Below, piece after piece: positions 12,637 through 24,600 of a stretch of 27,525 nt of DNA. The position numbers and the translations under genes are program-made. This stretch comes from Chara braunii (Eukaryota > Streptophyta > Charophyceae > Charales > Characeae), in NCBI GenBank assembly GCA_003427395.1, contig BFEA01000255.1:1210416-1237940 (forward strand), given 5' to 3'. The notes under the pieces are model-generated. The model worked only from the letters and a program-made list of their open reading frames with translations. It had not been told where the DNA came from and did not search any database. Positions within the stretch are counted from its first letter, which is position 1; each line of letters begins with the position of its first letter.

Positions 12637-15600
12637 NNNNNNNNNNNNNNNNNNNNNNNNNNNNNNNNNNNNNNNNNNNNNNNNNNNNNNNNNNNNNNNN
12701 NNNNNNNNNNNNNNNNNNNNNNNNNNNNNNNNNNNNNNNNNNNNNNNNNNNNNNNNNNNNNNNNNNNNNNNNNNNNNNNNNNNNNNNNNNNNNNNNNNNN
12801 NNNNNNNNNNNNNNNNNNNNNNNNNNNNNNNNNNNNNNNNNNNNNNNNNNNNNNNNNNNNNNNNNNNNNNNNNNNNNNNNNNNNNNNNNNNNNNNNNNNN
12901 NNNNNNNNNNNNNNNNNNNNNNNNNNNNNNNNNNNNNNNNNNNNNNNNNNNNNNNNNNNNNNNNNNNNNNNNNNNNNNNNNNNNNNNNNNNNNNNNNNNN
13001 NNNNNNNNNNNNNNNNNNNNNNNNNNNNNNNNNNNNNNNNNNNNNNNNNNNNNNNNNNNNNNNNNNNNNNCAAATTGGGTGGCTCCATGAGCTTCTGAAG
13101 GTACTCCTCCCGCTTTTGAGGGTCAGTCTCAGCTTGGATCATATAGCCGACCTGAAAATATGCACGCAAAGCTGGCAGTGTGAGCAGATGTTGCAAATAG
13201 AAAGCAATATTAAAAAGTAGTTGAGAAAACGACACCTAAGAGCATGGCCTGACATTGCTCCGAAACCAAAAACAACAGCATGGACTGCGCTTACAACCTA
13301 ACAAACGAGCCTTGGGTTTTGCGTTTTGGATTAGATATAGACCCGGCAATGTTTTTGCACTAATGAGTGGAGTCTGGGTGACATTATTAATTTTTTTCCT
13401 TACAAGTGAGAGACCCAGCAATTATCCACTGATCCCACAAAGAGGAAAGCATCATTTCCCTGTTTACAAATATGGAGAATGTCACACTAGGAACCTGAAA
13501 ATAACGGTTTGTAATATGGGTATTCTCAAAAAGATCGAGAACATCAGTACACTGGGGATCATATATATAGATCTAAATATATATAGACCATAGTCGTATA
13601 CATAAGTATATTGTTCCCATAGACAAAAAACGTAACAACAGTGTGCATGTAACGCAGTGAGCCCCAACGTCATAGTACTCCTATGTTAAACTAGAAGAGG
13701 CCCACAGCATACTGTGAGCAAGCAGATAAGGCCCACGCTATCCCGTCTATAGAACAGCGCTCCTGGACTCCACAAAGCTTAATCAGAGCAAGTAGTCGCT
13801 TAATTAGAACAAGTATTCGGTGGCTCAAACCAACTGATCCACTTGCGTCAACACTAATGAGCTCCAAGATCTGAAGCGGCACAGATTGGCTGCACACAGC
13901 AGATCTACGATGGGAGAACGTCCAGGGTTCCCCACCTCACAATCGTTTTTGAATCTGGGAACATGCACAACTGCAATAAAAGGGGTGACAGAGGGTCCAT
14001 ATTTTACTGATATAAGGCATCAGAGATTTCCCATTCTCAAAACACCACTTACTGCTTCATAGAATGTATGAATTTGATGATTCTGTAAGTCCAAAATTGT
14101 TGTCGACAGGGCCTTCAGCAGTTCTGAAATGAACGGCTCAGACTCCTGAACCTGCATGTACGAGTTACAGCCATAGAGCAAATAGCAACAGAAACGGAGA
14201 GGCAACCGTCTAGGTTAACGACCACTAGTGGCAATCAACTTCAAAAGCAAACAGCATTTGACCTATTCCGGCGAGCACACGCAAATGCTACCAATGTGCC
14301 ATTTCATACAGCAAACCAGAAAAGTAACGACTACATCTTGAAGGACGACAGCGTCCATCCTGTTTGATATCATACCACTACTTTTCTGGTTCGAATGACT
14401 ACTTTCATTTTCCTTATCTATTCATCTTGAAGAATCACAGCACATTTGGATCAGATTTCCTCAGTCCAACTGGAGACAATATGCACCCCAGATGTGTTAA
14501 GCATATCGCTAGCGTTCATTCTGAGCCAGGATCAAACTCTGTTTTTTTATTATGGCTTAATTTCTGGAATGTAGGATTTGAACCTACAACAACGAGTTTA
14601 CCAGTTCCAGTCAATCCAATCTTAGTTAGTCAGCTAGTTGAATTACCAATTGAACATAACAAGGTCCCAATCACTGGCTCTTCACTGCACTCTATTGAAT
14701 ATATAAGGAACTGAAGGCAGTATTTTACTCATGTTGAGTCATGGAATGGTTTCTTCAGCCCTTTTTTACTGTGTAGGAGCTCTATACGATCAACATAGAA
14801 CCTGGCTTGTTAAATATCATGGTGGTTTAGTCAGTACAATCCCTATTCTTCTCTACGATTTTCCATGGTTACAATCCAGACGTCCGAACGGCAGTGCAGA
14901 CGGTGTGGGTCTGGATGTCCAGGTCTGGTGTCCTGTCCAGAGTGTCCGGATCCGTTCCCCCACCCACCGAAAAAAAATCCGACTTAAAAAAGATATAAAA
15001 AAACTGAAAAAAGATACATCATGCGGGGCATTGCAATACAAAAATCTTCTGGTTGAGGACCATCTCCAAATTCACACAGCCAAATCCAAGGAAAAAACTA
15101 AAAACCTTTCATATAGTTTTTTTTGAAGGGTGGTTCCAATCCGGATGGTCTGGAGCAGTCCACACACAGGTCCGTCCAAACGTCTGGATTGATCTGGTGT
15201 CCGCATCCGCCGTAGCCATCATCCTATTTTCTTGTTTTTAATTTAGCCAATATTACTCTGCCAGGCACTAGTAGCTTCATTAGTGAGCTTTCAATTCGAG
15301 GAAAGATTTTATGCATTACTGATTGTCAAATCAGATATCTGGCGAGATGACTGAAATGAAGGTCTAATTGGGCTCCTCCAATTGCTCAGCACTTGGTCAT
15401 GGTCACTCCTCGTGTGAAAGCCATGCTGTGCACAAGCTACATGCCCCTGCAAGCACAAAATTCCANTTACCTGAAGAATAACGAACTTCCGTTTGCATTT
15501 CTGCACAATCTTCAAAAACGTATCGCACGCCATGTCCTGTGGGAAAAAAACAAGACATACGCACCCACACACCAAAACGTCAACAACTACATCGCTGCTA

Positions 15601-18600
15601 GGACAACTTTCATCACGTGTCCTGTTAGACATTAACTTGATCCAACCAGACTCTAGAAAGCACACCATAACTTAATGTAGGGCATTTAGTATCTTTGCGC
15701 TTAATGCGCAAGTTCCCTGAACAAAGACTTAGAATGAATCCTAAAATAAGATAAGAGAGCACAACCCTTCCTCAATTGACACCTCCACTTACACTGCAGA
15801 AGGATGCTACAATGAATCCTAAAATAAGATAAGAGAGCACAACCCTTCCTCAATTGACACCTCCACTTACACTGCAGAAGGATGCTACAACAACCAGGTT
15901 AAGAAAATCAATCACAAACTCACAATGAAAAAAGATGCTACAAGAACCATGTCAAGAAATTCACAGGAGTGTTGATACTAACTTGATAGGAAATTTTGAC
16001 GATGAACGCAACACTTGGATCGATGTTCAAAATGACCTTAGATTAAATGTTGAAAAATTGCAAAACAGGCAAGGGCCAGATGGAGGACCTCGTCAGCCGA
16101 TGCACAGAGTTTTAACCCCACCCATATTCATAGACCCAGTCCTGAGCAGTTTCCTTTACATTTGTAGATGTATTCTTCGAACTTCTTCCTGTTGAATACA
16201 TTGTGGCTCATCTGAACAATCTCTGCCCATCTCAGCTGACATGTTTGAGGGGCTGCAAGGGCCAGATGTAGAGGACCTAATCAGCTGCCAATGTACGTAA
16301 GTCTAACCCCGCCCAGTACCATATTTTCATAGACCCAGTCTTGAGCAGTTCCCTTTGCATTTATAGACATGTTCTCCCCCTTCAACACATGGTGGCCCAT
16401 ATCTCTAGATTCGCTACCCATATCAACTGACCTTTTTGAGGGGTTGCAGCGGTGGAGTACTGGATGGGAAGCACACACACATAGGCACAGCGAGGGACAG
16501 AAGTTTTGGCGCATTCACGGACAATGTGCAGGACCTTAAAGCCGAACGGGATTCCCGAGCGGCATCGGTATGATTGAACTACTTTGCATCGGTAGCAGTT
16601 CAATCGTATTTATAGATATAGCTTTCAGCGATGCCCTTAGACAGTACAGGTTTACAACTACCACCTCAGACATATATGAGAGAGAACCACCCTCCCGTTT
16701 GAGACAACCCTTCACGGTATATCTCAGTGGTAGTCAGCAAAAGAGCCGCATGTCACTGGACTCCAAATATACAGAGTTGACATCTTGGCTATTCCAACTC
16801 AGTAGCAGCGCCTCCGAAAAGCCGAGCAGGCATGCACGAAAAAACTTCCCTGCTTTCTACTAACATAGTCAGATATCTTATAGCCTTAAACCACCTGCTT
16901 GCTAAACATCACATACGCACGCAGTTTATCCACATAATCGGAGCTCCAATCCTGTCCAGCTTTATGTTCTGAGCACACCCCATTCTCAACATATAGGGTT
17001 TATCAGAGTTTAGACTCTTTAGAGAGAGCGTCTTGCATTCTTTACAGAACTACCAATCAATCAAAAGTAGAAATACTTGGAAGCGCCAATACAACACAAG
17101 CAATGGCCACGTATTGTTAATTTTCTATGCCCCTCATTTGCCTCAGCAGTCATGAAGTCCTAGATACAAAGGCCCCAGTTGACAAATGGCACGGACCTGT
17201 ACACCCGGATGCGTCTCATGCATGAATTCGAAGAGTTTGGTGACGACAGTTTTCAAGAATTTCCAGTGCGCTCTCAGAAACCTTGGGTACTGTCCAACAA
17301 CATACCTGTCACCCAGCCAACATGCAATCCAAATCAGAATGTAAGAAGCCTAGCAGAAAGAATTTGAAGCAAGAAAAAATGAATCACTCAGTGCAGTTAC
17401 ATAACGTACATTTAGAAGAAGAAGAAAAACGTCTGACGAAAAGAGAGTGAATGCAACGGATTTGAAGCAAGGGGAAAAAACAAATCAAAGATCCTTTATG
17501 GATGAACTTTGCATCCATCCTCCAATGCAGCAGCAAATTGCTGAGTACGGCTACTCTTGACGTACATGATGTTGCTTGCAATCACTGCCTTGTGGTCCTT
17601 CCCCCTCGTCATCTCACAGAGGTTCAGGAGATCTCGAATAACATGGACAAGGAAGCGGTTCTCCTGCAAACACATAAACAACACAGGTGAGAGTCCGTGA
17701 GACCAATTTAGAACATTCATCATTGCGGCAAAATGCCCAATTGCCCATCCCATTTGTGCCTCGGACACCAGTAAGCTAAAACCAAGAGACAGTTCTCTCT
17801 AAAGGAGCACCCAGACATACCTTTCCTCGATCCCTCTATTGCTACCCGATATTTTACACATTCTTTTGTTGTTCACCATTTCATTATGCCCCCCCTATAC
17901 CTTTAAAACACAGCACCCCAGTATCGGGCTGATCAACCATCTGGCACGTCTTTCGTAACTTCACAAATCAAAACAAAGCAAGAGAGAAAAAGAAACCAAC
18001 CTGGTGATTTCAATTGCAAACCCTGTTAATGATATGACTTCTTTGCAACTCGACGTTCAACCATTATTACCACAGTCATGCTGTGCTGTGAATCACCATT
18101 TCAGCACTTCCTACCTAGATCAGGACCCCCAACAAACGGAAACAGACGTAGCGTGCTCTGCTATGGCAAAACCCCATGCATGTGTCTGCATCACATGCCC
18201 TTTGTACACCATTCCCAGCCCTGCTAGTGACAAACTGCCGTCCAGTCATTCTCAAGTTCGCATGTAAGGGGAGGGGAAAAGGGGGGGGGGGAAGGGGGGA
18301 ATCAAGTCCACATCTAATCATTCGGCAGTTCACCAATGCCCATTCAGCAAGTGCCAATGTGCATGAAAAAAATCCGTCCGACAGAGCAAACTAGGGCACA
18401 CAACACCATGTCAATGTGAAATGTGTAAAGGCTAACAAACGAGCAGGACCCGACAAGGAGGACCCTATAAGCAGGAGCTCCAGAAAGCGAAGCCTGCAAA
18501 GTCGGACAATAGTTGTGCACGTTTGAAAGACAAATGCATGCAGATGACACAGTTGTTTAACGGATCGGCAAAGTGATGAGCTCGTTATCACAAGGCACAA

Positions 18601-21600
18601 CCGTCTCACAATCATCTCAAACGCAGATTAACAATGGCAGAAGAACCACTAAGCAAGCGCACTTCACAAAAGCTTGATGATTTGCATTCCATTACAAACT
18701 CACAAAATGATCAAGTGAAGGGCAGGGTTGAAGTCATAGCCCTGAGTACTTATCCATAACAGAAACAAAGTGCTTTTGTGAACTGCAAAGTCCGTATCTG
18801 CCCTTTCGCAGGCAGTACCAGCTCCGAGGACTTCAGGTGCCAGACGTCCAATCCAAGCTTCATGCATTTCCAAATAAATTGGCCTCTTAGCGCATGACAG
18901 ACACAGCATTAAATGACCATACAAGGCCATTGACAACGCACCTGATCTTCACCCATCGAGCCAGATATAGATCCGATTGCCCAGCAGAGAGTGTTGAGAT
19001 TATTCCAGGACCATTCTTTCCCATTCAGCTGAAGAGCAAGCTTGCTAATCATCTGCACAGATTAAGGAAAAAGCCGAAATGACACGAGTATTAGGGACTG
19101 ACTAATTTGTCCACATTCGTCTTCTAATTGCAATTCCATGGCCTGTGATGCACAAAAACCTAATGTTCATACGTGCACATAATGTCATGCAAATCACTGA
19201 AGGTCGTGAAGTTGGACCCGACACTAAGCCACCTGTAACTCCCACCCTGACGGCATACTTCGACTTTTCCTTTTCAGGGTGATTACGTGCAAGCATATCC
19301 AGAAAAGGCACACGGTATGCCCCTGCCCCCCTTCCACTGTCCCTTCCATTGAGGCTTTGCAAACCAGAAGAACAACAACTTTCAGGATTACATGTGTATG
19401 AAGAAATTTGTACGACGTTAGTGCAACTCAAAAATCCACGTCCTTCATATTCATAGAAAACAAAACTTTTTAAATCAATTCATTGGGCAAACTTGAATAC
19501 TTGAATACTTGAATACAACGCGCTACAACGCATATGTGTTGTCCAGTGGAACGAAGAAATTTTGTGGTCGAGCTCTTCATTTTTTTTGTGGTTGTTTATC
19601 AATTTGCTTGCAACTCGACACGGAGTTGCACATGGTTCGTCTTCTTTGAAACAATATGCACCTTATGTTAGGTCCAGGAGAAGAATAGGCCCAGGTACGC
19701 CCTCTCTTTTAGACCCGGGAAAACTAGGGCGCAGTCAAGATTTTCAGTTTTGAATGCGTTCCAGTCACGGTTTTGTGAATTTTACTCCAAAGCGAGGAAA
19801 ATCGTGAATGTATCCAACCCAGCTTTAGGGTCTGGTGGGGACTGTGCCTTAGTTACCCCTTTATATCCATCCTCCTCTGTTCTCCTTTAACCAGTGTTTC
19901 CTCATGCCACTTAGACGGCTTCGCTCATCACAGCTCTTAGAACCTAATACAGTAAAGGACCTCTACAACTTTCCCCCACCTTGGCTGACTTCGGCATAGG
20001 CTCAATCTGATACATTGAAGAAGGACCCCACCACTTACCCCAGCTCGAGTCCTTTCCTCTGCCCGGACTCCCAGGAATGATTGCTTCACAGTATCTACGG
20101 GAATAATTCTCCCCCCTTAGTGCTAGCCAACCAAGAAGAGTCACCAGTCATGCTGCCAGCATGCTCCACCTCTGCCGCAGGATATTCATAACAGCTAGCA
20201 CATCTAAGACGGTCTCTTCTACAGTATGTCCAAGGCCAAGTGAACAACTGTGTGCAAGCATCGGTCAGATCATCTCTGCCATGGCTGCCAAGTCGTTTCA
20301 CCTGAGCATTTTCTTCTCGCAACCCAACGATTGCGGCTTAGCATCCCCATCTTGCTCTCTGATCCACTGACCTGTTCCAGATTGTGACATCAACATCAAT
20401 CATCCTATTTGAGACCTGGCAAACAGCCTCAATTACAAGGCTCCCAATAGCCAGCCAGTGGTTGGGCCCCACTGCCGCACAAGCAGAACACCATCTCCAC
20501 CTCCCTGCGAGGCCCTACTGATGTTACGTTCATGCTGAGAAAGCCCAAGCTAACCACCAAACTGCCAAAATTCAACCTGGGATCCCCGTATGGCACAACA
20601 ACACTAGTGGCTCCTGAGAGTTACAACGGACCCCCATTTCATGGCTGACAACCACGTGGGCAAACTTCACCACCACTGATATGTTCAGTAATGGCCATAA
20701 AAACAACAACGACCACAGACAGCATCTCCGATGGGCCCACTTTTACCGGCCAATCCATTTAATGCCGACCACAGTGCCCAGGTGCTGGCATCACTGCCCG
20801 CACAGGCCAACTTAACATTGACTTTTTTCGAACGGTTACTTAACCGGAGCATCTCATACCAGATTGCCTTGTTTTGGTCGCGGCCGTTTTCACCCAGCAG
20901 CCCTGTAGGAGGTTTTCGACAGTGCATGTGCTCTCATGTGAGCTGCCCATGGGAGCTGCACTTGTACATATCTACGTGTGCATGTGCATGTGCTCTCATG
21001 TGATTCCGAGACAGATGCAGCAGTACCTGATTGAGGGACTTGCCACACTCGGCACCATTCTCTTTTCACTCGATACAGACCACCACCGATAGAAAGAAAA
21101 CAAAGAAAAAAAAAGGAAAAAGAAACCTCACAGATTAGAGGAAAAGAGACTTATGTCAAAGACCGAGGCAAACGCCATCAACAACATCTCAGCCAAAGAC
21201 CAACTTGGAACAGCATACATTTTCAAAGATACTTTTCCAGACACAAAAGGCTATTGCCGTGTCTGACATCATGTGTGAGATGTAAGATGTTTAGACTGTT
21301 TGGCCTATAGAGTGGACGAAGGAGATGTACACAGGAATGATACACAACAATTTGAAATTCCTCCATTCACAGCACTTGCCTGCTCTTCAGTATCTGCATG
21401 GTCCAAGTTTGATAAGTAGATTAATGTCTCCCGCATGATCTGCATCACATTGATACATAGTCCATACAAAATCAACCAAACTAAGATCACAACCCACATC
21501 AACGATCAATGTACTCGCAAACAAACCCTGTCTTTGCATAAATGCCAATCTCGATGATTCTAATTGCCTGTTAAAACAATAGCGTAGAAGCAACGTTGAA

Positions 21601-24600
21601 AGGTCACAATCAGGCCTTTGAAAGATACAGACTTCCTCATGTGTGGCAGGTTGACCAGGACAACAATGCAACATCCATCCACAAAAAGCTGTTGTTGCAC
21701 TCTTCTGCTGGAGAAAGACACTCGAGTCTGGAATCTGGTTTCAATGTTGGCCTCATACGCATCGTGCACAGAAAACGGCAGACTCCGGACGAATCGTTCA
21801 CAGTACTGCCATCATACTCAGTTCCAACTTCGAAGGAAACTGCTTGGGCACAACACCACAGCCGTTTCTTTCTGGAATATGTATACAAGTTAGTTGCCTG
21901 ACAGGAGTACAAGTATGCCTATTTCCTGAAAGGAGTACACATATGTCTACCCCACCATATCCCTATGGGGTATAGCAGGATTTGGACCTGCGACCATTAG
22001 GTTAAAACAAGTTAGTTGCCTAACAGGAGTACAAGTATGTCTACCCCATCATATCCCTATGGGGTATAGCAGGATTGAACCTGCAACCATTATAGGTTAA
22101 AAGCCCAATGCTCTACCAACTAAGCTATACACCCAGAATCAAGATAGGCTTAGTAGGATTTGAACGGCAATCAGACTCGCTTTCTTTTCCGCTTCGCATA
22201 CATGCATACAGATGGCGATTCACACTGGCGCACAGCGCCCACTCAAAGCTCAGAGATATGACAGCCGAGAACACAGTCCAGATGCAAACTCGATCCAACA
22301 AGCTATGGCGCATCAGCGCCTGCACACTCAACTCTCGTCACTGTGTTCAACACCACCCTTCGCACATACTCAACTCTGGATCACCCTGAATACCACCACA
22401 CACACACACACTAAACCTTTCTTCCTATCACGGCTATGGCCGCTCTACCACTACTGACTATGGCTACGATCTCGCTCTTCAGCCCACTTCGACTTCGGGC
22501 AACCTGCAGACCACCTTCGCACAAGATGCTGTAGCAGCGCTTCCGCATGGCTTACGCAGCGAATGATCTGCCCCTTTCTACCAGGCCCTGGATGTGCACA
22601 GTCCCACACGGTACTTGCTGGACCGAACTCGGTAGGACTGGGACTGGCAACTTCGACTGCATGAGGTTGCACTGCCGACTCAACGCAGTTGGACCTACGA
22701 CTCACCTACAGAGTTCTAGCCTAGCAGTTTCGACCTCTACACAGCTATGCCCCCTACTTGACAGACCTACAGATCGAACCCCTACATCTACACAGACCTA
22801 CGACAGACAAACAAACAACTATTGAAACACAAGTCACTGGTTCAAACACTCGGGGTTCAACTCGATACTGTACATGGGTAAGGTGAGGTCTGGGGATTGA
22901 ACTCTAGGGCCCGCATCTATGACTGCAAAAGGTGAAAACCGTTTCAGAACCTTCAATATCACCGTTATGAGGTGTGCATTTGAACCCCTATTAAACTCTA
23001 TAAGCAAGTTCCGGCCTACTGTACTAAGGACAGATGAAACTAGGGCTAATGACCTTTACAACATCACCACCTTTATGGTTACCATAATGGTTAGCAGGTG
23101 CCTTGCCCTCTCTTAGTTGGTTACAGCCTATGCCCGACAAGTGTGAAGTAGATAGTTCAATCCTACTTCGGCCCACTCTGCTGGTAAGCGGCACTCAGAA
23201 CAGCCTTTTCCTTCAGCCTCTCAGTCACGGCGAACACATGAGCCACGGTCGGAATCAAGCCGATTGATAGGGGAAGGTACATGCCCCATGTGTAGGCAGG
23301 CTCCTTGTTCCAGTGATATCACAACAGCAACAACAACAACAACATCAAAGACGAAACGCAGTGCACACTTGCATGCATGTCTCCCTAGCGTTCTCCAATT
23401 GTCAAAACCCTTCGTGGACTTCATAACAGAGAATGTAAATGCATAGACTATCCCTCTGCCGAAGAAATTGAGAAAATAAACATGTAAAAGGAGTAGTTTA
23501 CAGCACCCAGCACATGTTGGCGAAGGGTACTTGGCCCAGCTATCGGCCGCGGAAAAAAATAGAGTAGAAACATTTCTAGTCGGATGAATTTCGGCGCTCC
23601 TGTAGTAGCCCATACGTTTCCTAAACACATGGCGCGTTAACGGGCACGACTCTAGGAAGTACTGGTGGTTTAACTGTTGATAATGAATTCGAGCAAGACA
23701 GATACAACAATGTTCGATAGGGGCTACCCCCTTTACTGAAAAAAAGGATACCTCACCCGAAACCAATACCCACCTTGTACTGGACTAATACATCATTGTC
23801 TTTCATGGTCTCCCGCACTATATTCCCATCCTCATCTTCCACAATCAACACCTCCTCTGGTTTGGCCATTCGGCTTATCATCAACAACCGCAGCTTCGAA
23901 AGCGGAACTTTGTACAGCTCTTTCCTTGCCGATGGCACTGGGGCAGCAACACCATCACCAATTGGGGCATTCACCCGCAGCCCTGGAACAGCAGAGTCGA
24001 TCATACTGCACTCTGACTGATACAGATCACCGACAAAGAAGTTCCAGTAGTCCAGACACACCTGCACGATCACAGTAGAAAGACATTTGTGAATACCAAT
24101 GTGCTCCAATTTCAATTGGAATATAGACATAAATCTAACCCAAGGTTGAAAAGAGTTTGTAGGGCAGAAGGCTCCTCGGCATTCTGCATAGTACACTTCC
24201 TGTTGCTAACCTGTTTCAGCCTTTAGTCTCACTATGGGCTCACACTGTATGGCGCCAAGTCGTCTCGGATACGTGGCCTGGGTTGGGTGCTCCGCGCACA
24301 GGGATGACTGCGGCACTGTGATCGAGAAGTGAAAGGTACATTCACAAAATGCACAGGTAGCTGCGTAGACAGCTCTATCCATACCAGTGCATGCATACAG
24401 CACAATGGTCTGGAAGCAATGCATGGTGAAGTTCGGAGATGCCAAGATGATAGAGATGATAGAAATGAGAGAGATGAGAGAGATGAGAGAGATGAGAGAG
24501 ATGGGAGTGGTGGGAGAGATGGGAGTGGTGGGAGAGATGAGAGAGATGAGAGAGATGAGAGAGATGAGAGCGATGATTGGTGGGTAGGCAGATAGGTAGC

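Larger units (their letters stand above)
10617..13070 (-). other. Intron 11, including the assembly gap
   Basis: About 2,454 bases as assembled, the longest visible intron. The acceptor is TATCAG; the donor is presumed to lie within the N run. It contains dispersed repeat copy B (11569-11865) and a CT/CA microsatellite. No gene recognised. Its true length depends on the size of the gap. Confidence 0.85.
14152..15470 (-). other. Intron 9, with tRNA relic and inverted-repeat element
   Basis: A 1,319-base intron. It contains a tRNA-like T-arm at 14571-14587 and a candidate small element at 14872-15191. No gene otherwise. Confidence 0.85.
15537..17196 (-). other. Intron 8, with two tandem duplications
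   Basis: A 1,660-base intron with GTCCGT donor and CCCACAG acceptor. It holds an exact 78-bp duplication and a diverged duplication of about 186 bp. Sequence at 16450-17196 shows nothing recognisable. Confidence 0.9.
21440..23773 (-). other. Intron 4, rich in tRNA relics
   Basis: A 2,334-base intron with GTGGGT donor and GATGCAG acceptor. From 21886 to 23180 it carries several pieces resembling plant mitochondrial tRNAs (Lys, Met, one Ile/Val-like) and further T-arm-like motifs. A (CAA)n tract lies at 23321-23344. Confidence 0.85.

Noticed and set aside
22061-22134. Functional nuclear tRNA-Lys gene
   Set aside because: The variable-region insertion, 6-base T-loop, mitochondrial wording and lack of a pol III T-run terminator just downstream argue for a relic.
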